From the NCBI GenBank assembly GCA_016844625.1, contig JAERMN010000118.1, forward strand, positions 1-9,714: 9,714 bases of DNA, in the 5' to 3' direction. Each line of letters opens with the position of its first letter. Positions within the stretch are counted from its first letter, which is position 1. Origin of the DNA: Deltaproteobacteria bacterium (GTDB lineage: Bacteria; Desulfobacterota; Binatia; UBA9968). Made by a program: the position numbers and the translations under genes. This document shows positions 6,765 through 9,714 of the stretch, in pieces. The notes beneath the pieces were generated by a model that did not search any database, was not told the DNA's origin, and was given only the letters and a program-made list of their open reading frames with translations.

Positions 6765-7514
6765 ATGGCCAAAAAACAATTTTCGGGTTGTTGGCGCGGT
6801 GTTGTCGGCGTTATCAAACCTACTTATCGGCCGGGTTCACTGGAAGAATTTATTCGACTTCTTCCAGAAGGGATTGGCGTCATTCCCAAGTTTGTCGGTG
6901 TCAAACAAGGGCTAGAGGAAGAATTTGTCGACGGCTTTGCCGCGGCGGAGAAAATCATCGCCGAATTGGCGGAAATGAAAGTGGACATCATTCATCCTGA
7001 AGGCGCGCCTCTTTTCGTCCAGAAAGGGTATCAGCGTTCGGAGGAAATTGTCAGAGAATTGGAAGAGAAATATTCCACACCGATCGTCACGACGGGAAGG
7101 GTTCTCGTCGAAGCAACGAAGGCCCTCGGAATTAAGCGACTGCTAGTGATAAGTTCCTATGACGATGGCAACAGTAGTGGGCGATTGGCGAAATACTCCA
7201 GTTATTTTTCCGATGCCGGGTTTCAGGTGCTAGCTGTCAACGGTTTCCCGGTAGCATTTACCGAGATAGGAAGCGTGTCGCCCTTCGAGGCATACGACTT
7301 CGCGCGAAAACTCTATTTCCAATATCCGACAACCGACGGGATTTGTCTGATTGGTTCAGGGTGGCGTATCCTCGATGCGGTTTCGCTTTTGGAACAGGAT
7401 CTGCAAATTCCGGTCGTCTGCGCAGTTGCGGCCAGGGTTTGGGCGATCGAGAAACGGTTGCACGTGCGCCAGCCCATCAAGGGCCGGGGTTTGTTACTTG
7501 AGAATATGCCCTAG
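6765..7514 (+). CDS. Arylmalonate decarboxylase/maleate isomerase-fold protein without active-site Cys
   Basis: This 249-residue protein has the length and two-halves layout of the Asp/Glu racemase superfamily, nearest by eye to arylmalonate decarboxylase (AMDase) and maleate cis-trans isomerase. Segments are GVVGVIKPTYRP (about 12-23), the first half-site DIIHPEGAPLF (about 74-84), TPIVTTGRVLVEATKALGIKRLLVIS (about 105-130) and the second half-site GICLIGSGWRILDAVSLLEQDLQIPVV (about 192-218). Racemases and isomerases use a Cys in both half-sites; AMDase uses only the second. Here Gly80 and Gly197 align with those positions, so both thiols are missing. Cys219, a little downstream, is not at the catalytic position. 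It may catalyse something else or only bind a small carboxylate. ATG at 6765 is chosen; a GTG at 6756 adds three residues, and neither has a clear Shine-Dalgarno. It lies 21 nt before a periplasmic binding protein gene, so the two are probably cotranscribed. The fold is likely; the activity is unknown. Confidence 0.75.
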   Translation: MAKKQFSGCWRGVVGVIKPTYRPGSLEEFIRLLPEGIGVIPKFVGVKQGLEEEFVDGFAAAEKIIAELAEMKVDIIHPEGAPLFVQKGYQRSEEIVRELEEKYSTPIVTTGRVLVEATKALGIKRLLVISSYDDGNSSGRLAKYSSYFSDAGFQVLAVNGFPVAFTEIGSVSPFEAYDFARKLYFQYPTTDGICLIGSGWRILDAVSLLEQDLQIPVVCAVAARVWAIEKRLHVRQPIKGRGLLLENMP

Positions 7515-7535
7515 GGCGAACGAGAGGGTGAGTCC

Positions 7536-8534
7536 ATGGTAGCAAAAGTTTGGTTCTTGTTATTCCTCGCAGTCTCTCTGACTCCGGGGGCCGCCCGGGG
7601 GTCACAATGGAAGGAGCAGGCGGAAGCCGAAAAAAAGATGGTCTGGTACACGACCATTGGGTCGGCTGACGCAAAGATGCTGGTGGACGAGTTTCGGCGG
7701 CGATATCCCAAAATCGCAGCCGAGTATTTCCGCACCGGTGGTCCTCAGTTGGTGGAACGCATCTTTACTGAAGCTCGGGCAGGACGACATCTTTGGGATG
7801 TCTTCATGAATTCGGCGATTTATACTCAACTGCTCAATGAGAAGGGTATGCTGGCCGTCTACGAGTCGCCCGAGTCCCGATATTACCGCGATGGTTATAA
7901 AGACCCCCGCGGTACGTGGACATCGATTTACACCAACTACGCTGTCGCTGGATACAACACCAAATTAGTCGTTAAAGAAGATGTGCCAAAATCTTATTCG
8001 GATCTCCTCAAGCGTGTTTGGTTCGGACAGATTGGTCTCGATGCGAAGTCTTATGAGTGGTTCGCCGTCGTGGTTCGCGGCCTTGGAGAGGAAAAGGGCC
8101 TCAGCTTCATGCGCCAGCTGGCAAAAAACAATCCACAATTGCGCAACGGGCGCGAGTTGGTCGCAGAACTGGTGGCCGCTGGAGAGTTCAAGCTGGCGCT
8201 GACTGCCTACTCGCAGAACTTTGAAACGCTAAAGCAACGCGGAGCGCCGGTGGACTGGATTGCGCTCGATCCAGTTTACGCCAATCTCCATCCGGTAGCG
8301 CTTTCCTCCAAAGCGCCTAATCCGAACGCGGGAAAACTGTTTATCGATTTTCTGCTGTCCAAAACGGGACAGGAGATCCTACGAGCGCAAAAACGTATTC
8401 CGGACCGCATCGACACTGCGCCCGAGCTTGCGCGCCTCGTTGAAGGGATTAAACCGGCATTTGGATCGCCGGAAATGTACGGTGACTTTAACCGCTACAT
8501 CAAGCTCTTTCAGGAAACTTTCGCCGTAAAGTAG
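7536..8534 (+). CDS. Periplasmic solute-binding protein, Fe3+/AfuA-type (first of two)
   Basis: This 332-residue protein is probably the ligand-capture subunit of an ABC importer. The N-terminus is a Sec signal: MVAK, then a hydrophobic core WFLLFLAVSLT, with cleavage probably after about residue 20-22. No lipobox Cys is present, so a soluble periplasmic form is expected. Mature landmarks of the iron/thiamine/polyamine-type binding proteins are KMVWYTT (about 34-40), VDEFRRRYPKI (about 50-60), EARAGRHLWDVF (about 79-90), a hinge-like strand NYAVAGYNTKLV (about 134-145) and the C-terminal PNPNAGKLFIDFLLSKTGQEIL (about 261-282). These segments are shared with the following gene. Whether it binds iron cannot be decided; the tyrosines around 132-140 are not proof. 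GAGAGGGTGAG at 7522-7532 is the ribosome site. It is 21 nt after the AMDase-like gene and 37 nt before its paralogue. Confidence 0.85.
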   Translation: MVAKVWFLLFLAVSLTPGAARGSQWKEQAEAEKKMVWYTTIGSADAKMLVDEFRRRYPKIAAEYFRTGGPQLVERIFTEARAGRHLWDVFMNSAIYTQLLNEKGMLAVYESPESRYYRDGYKDPRGTWTSIYTNYAVAGYNTKLVVKEDVPKSYSDLLKRVWFGQIGLDAKSYEWFAVVVRGLGEEKGLSFMRQLAKNNPQLRNGRELVAELVAAGEFKLALTAYSQNFETLKQRGAPVDWIALDPVYANLHPVALSSKAPNPNAGKLFIDFLLSKTGQEILRAQKRIPDRIDTAPELARLVEGIKPAFGSPEMYGDFNRYIKLFQETFAVK

Positions 8535-8571
8535 AAAAACTCCAAGCGGGCTTCTCACTCAAAGGAGATCC

Positions 8572-9699
8572 ATGAAGACCAAGCTGTTGTCCGCGCTCTT
8601 CTTACTGCTGCTAAACACCGCTTTCGGTTTCGCCGCAGAGTCTAAACCCGTTTGGCGAGTTGAATGGGAGAAGACGGTTGCGGCGGCTGAGAGGGAAGGC
8701 GTCGTCAGCATTTATATCTTCGACGCTGGGCCGCTGACTGAGGATACGGTTCACGCCTTTGAGCGAGCTTACCCGAAGATTAAAGTGAGCCAGCTGCGCG
8801 GCCGTGGCAACGACCTCGGGCCGCGCCTCGTCGCCGAGCGGCGCGCGGGAAAGCATATCGCCGATCTTTTCGCCGGCGGCAAGGGCACCGCGTTTACGAC
8901 GCTTTATGTCGGCAAGATTCTCGATCCCATCAAGCCGATACTGCTGTTGCCGGAAGTCTTGGATGAGGCCAAGTGGTGGCGCGGCGCGCACAAGTACGTT
9001 GATCCGGAAGATAAGTATGTCTTCGTCTATCTCGGCAACGCCGGCGGAGTGGAGATCAATTACAATTCCAAAATGGTCAACCCGCGCGAGTTTGGCTCTT
9101 ACTGGGATCTGGTGCAGCCCAAGTGGAAAGGCAAAATCGTCGCTGCCGATCCACGCATGCGCGGCATGGACAATCCCGTGCTGTTTTTTTACTACCACGC
9201 CAAGCTCGGTCCTGAGTACATCAAAAAGCTTTACGGCGAGATGGAAGTTTCGATCGCACGCGATTACCGCCAGCCTGTCGATTGGCTAGCGGCCGGGAAG
9301 TTTTCGCTGTGCGTCCCTTGCGTGTCGGATGAGATGGACAAGGCGATGCAGCAGGGTTTGCCCGTCGGTCAGATACTTAATTTGAAAGAGGGCGGCACGC
9401 TCAGCTCTTCGGGCGGGACGCTGAGCTTGCTGCAAAACGCGCCCCATCCCAATGCGGCAAAAGTTTTCGTCAACTGGCTGCTATCGCGCGAAGGGCAAGC
9501 GCAAGTTCAGAAAGGCCGCAAAGGTCGTCCGCGTACCGGCTCCAATTCGCTGCGCATGGATATTCCCAAGAACGACGTTCCGGAAGAAATGCAGAGAAAA
9601 GATGGTGTCGACTACTTCGACGCCGACGATGACAACAATGCCGATCGCCGGCCGGCGGATAAGTTGTTTAATGAGATTTTCGGTAAAGCGAACAAATAG
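8572..9699 (+). CDS. Periplasmic solute-binding protein, Fe3+/AfuA-type (second of two)
   Basis: This 375-residue paralogue of the preceding protein also carries a clear Sec signal (MKTK, then LLSALFLLLLNTAFGF, cleavage near FAA before Glu23) and no lipobox. Shared segments are HAFERAYPKI (about 61-70), ERRAGKHIADLF (about 89-100), NAGGVEINYNSKMV (about 156-169), YWDLVQPKWKGKIVAADP (about 177-194) and APHPNAAKVFVNWLLSREGQ (about 290-309). Differences from its neighbour are a CVPC motif (Cys247, Cys250), absent from the first copy, and a longer C-terminal tail with a very acidic run (DYFDADDDNNAD, about 347-358). AAAGGAG at 8561-8567, ending 4 nt before the ATG, gives a good ribosome site. The gene is complete, ending 15 nt before the window edge. 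Permease and ATPase genes would be expected to the right but are not visible. The ligand is unknown; the overall fold assignment is firm. Confidence 0.87.
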   Translation: MKTKLLSALFLLLLNTAFGFAAESKPVWRVEWEKTVAAAEREGVVSIYIFDAGPLTEDTVHAFERAYPKIKVSQLRGRGNDLGPRLVAERRAGKHIADLFAGGKGTAFTTLYVGKILDPIKPILLLPEVLDEAKWWRGAHKYVDPEDKYVFVYLGNAGGVEINYNSKMVNPREFGSYWDLVQPKWKGKIVAADPRMRGMDNPVLFFYYHAKLGPEYIKKLYGEMEVSIARDYRQPVDWLAAGKFSLCVPCVSDEMDKAMQQGLPVGQILNLKEGGTLSSSGGTLSLLQNAPHPNAAKVFVNWLLSREGQAQVQKGRKGRPRTGSNSLRMDIPKNDVPEEMQRKDGVDYFDADDDNNADRRPADKLFNEIFGKANK

Positions 9700-9714
9700 C
9701 ATCGCGGAAAAATA

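Overview
The window reads as a bacterial accessory-metabolism region, probably from an uncultivated Gram-negative soil, sediment or host-associated lineage. Two proteins carry Sec signal peptides without a lipobox, as expected for periplasmic binding proteins. The gene mix (a broad alpha/beta hydrolase set, tandem solute-binding proteins, a bicupin, an AMDase-like protein) and the CACGAAG-type intergenic repeats would fit the Tectomicrobia, Methylomirabilota or Binatota-like range. That placement is a low-confidence inference, because no phylogenetic marker is present.

Left part, minus strand (106-2949): a two-gene unit reads leftward. A 397-residue bicupin (1756-2949) has a good Shine-Dalgarno and a recognisable sigma70-type promoter (TTGACA, 18 nt, TATCGT). 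It is followed after 153 nt by eutA (106-1602), encoding the reactivating ATPase of B12-dependent ethanolamine ammonia-lyase. The lyase subunits EutB and EutC are not in the window, so eutA is either separated from them or its partner lies beyond the left edge. The spacer between the two genes holds 9-bp-period repeats.

Centre (2950-3382): a divergent intergenic region with the cupin promoter and a roughly 108-bp repeat cluster built from 9-bp CACGAAGNN units and their reverse complement.

Right part, plus strand (3383-9699): six co-directional genes. They are a 672-residue PF20091-type alpha/beta hydrolase; a possible 48-residue peptide gene 4 nt after it; and a 269-residue alpha/beta hydrolase whose nucleophile position is Ala. 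A MITE/REP-like inverted repeat (6631-6707) follows. Last comes a tight three-gene run: an arylmalonate decarboxylase/maleate isomerase-fold protein lacking both active-site cysteines, then two homologous periplasmic solute-binding proteins of the Fe3+/AfuA type. Spacings of 21 and 37 nt suggest one transcript. Permease and ATPase genes are not seen and may lie to the right.

How the genes work together is inference. The right half looks like capture of an organic acid, ester or metal chelate in the periplasm with cytoplasmic hydrolase and racemase-fold enzymes acting on it. The left half couples a B12-enzyme chaperone to a metal-binding bicupin. The most unusual points are the repeated loss of canonical catalytic residues (Ser to Ala in the hydrolase, both Cys to Gly in the racemase-fold protein, Glu to His in the second cupin), the orphan eutA, and the 9-bp-period intergenic repeats on both sides of the cupin gene.
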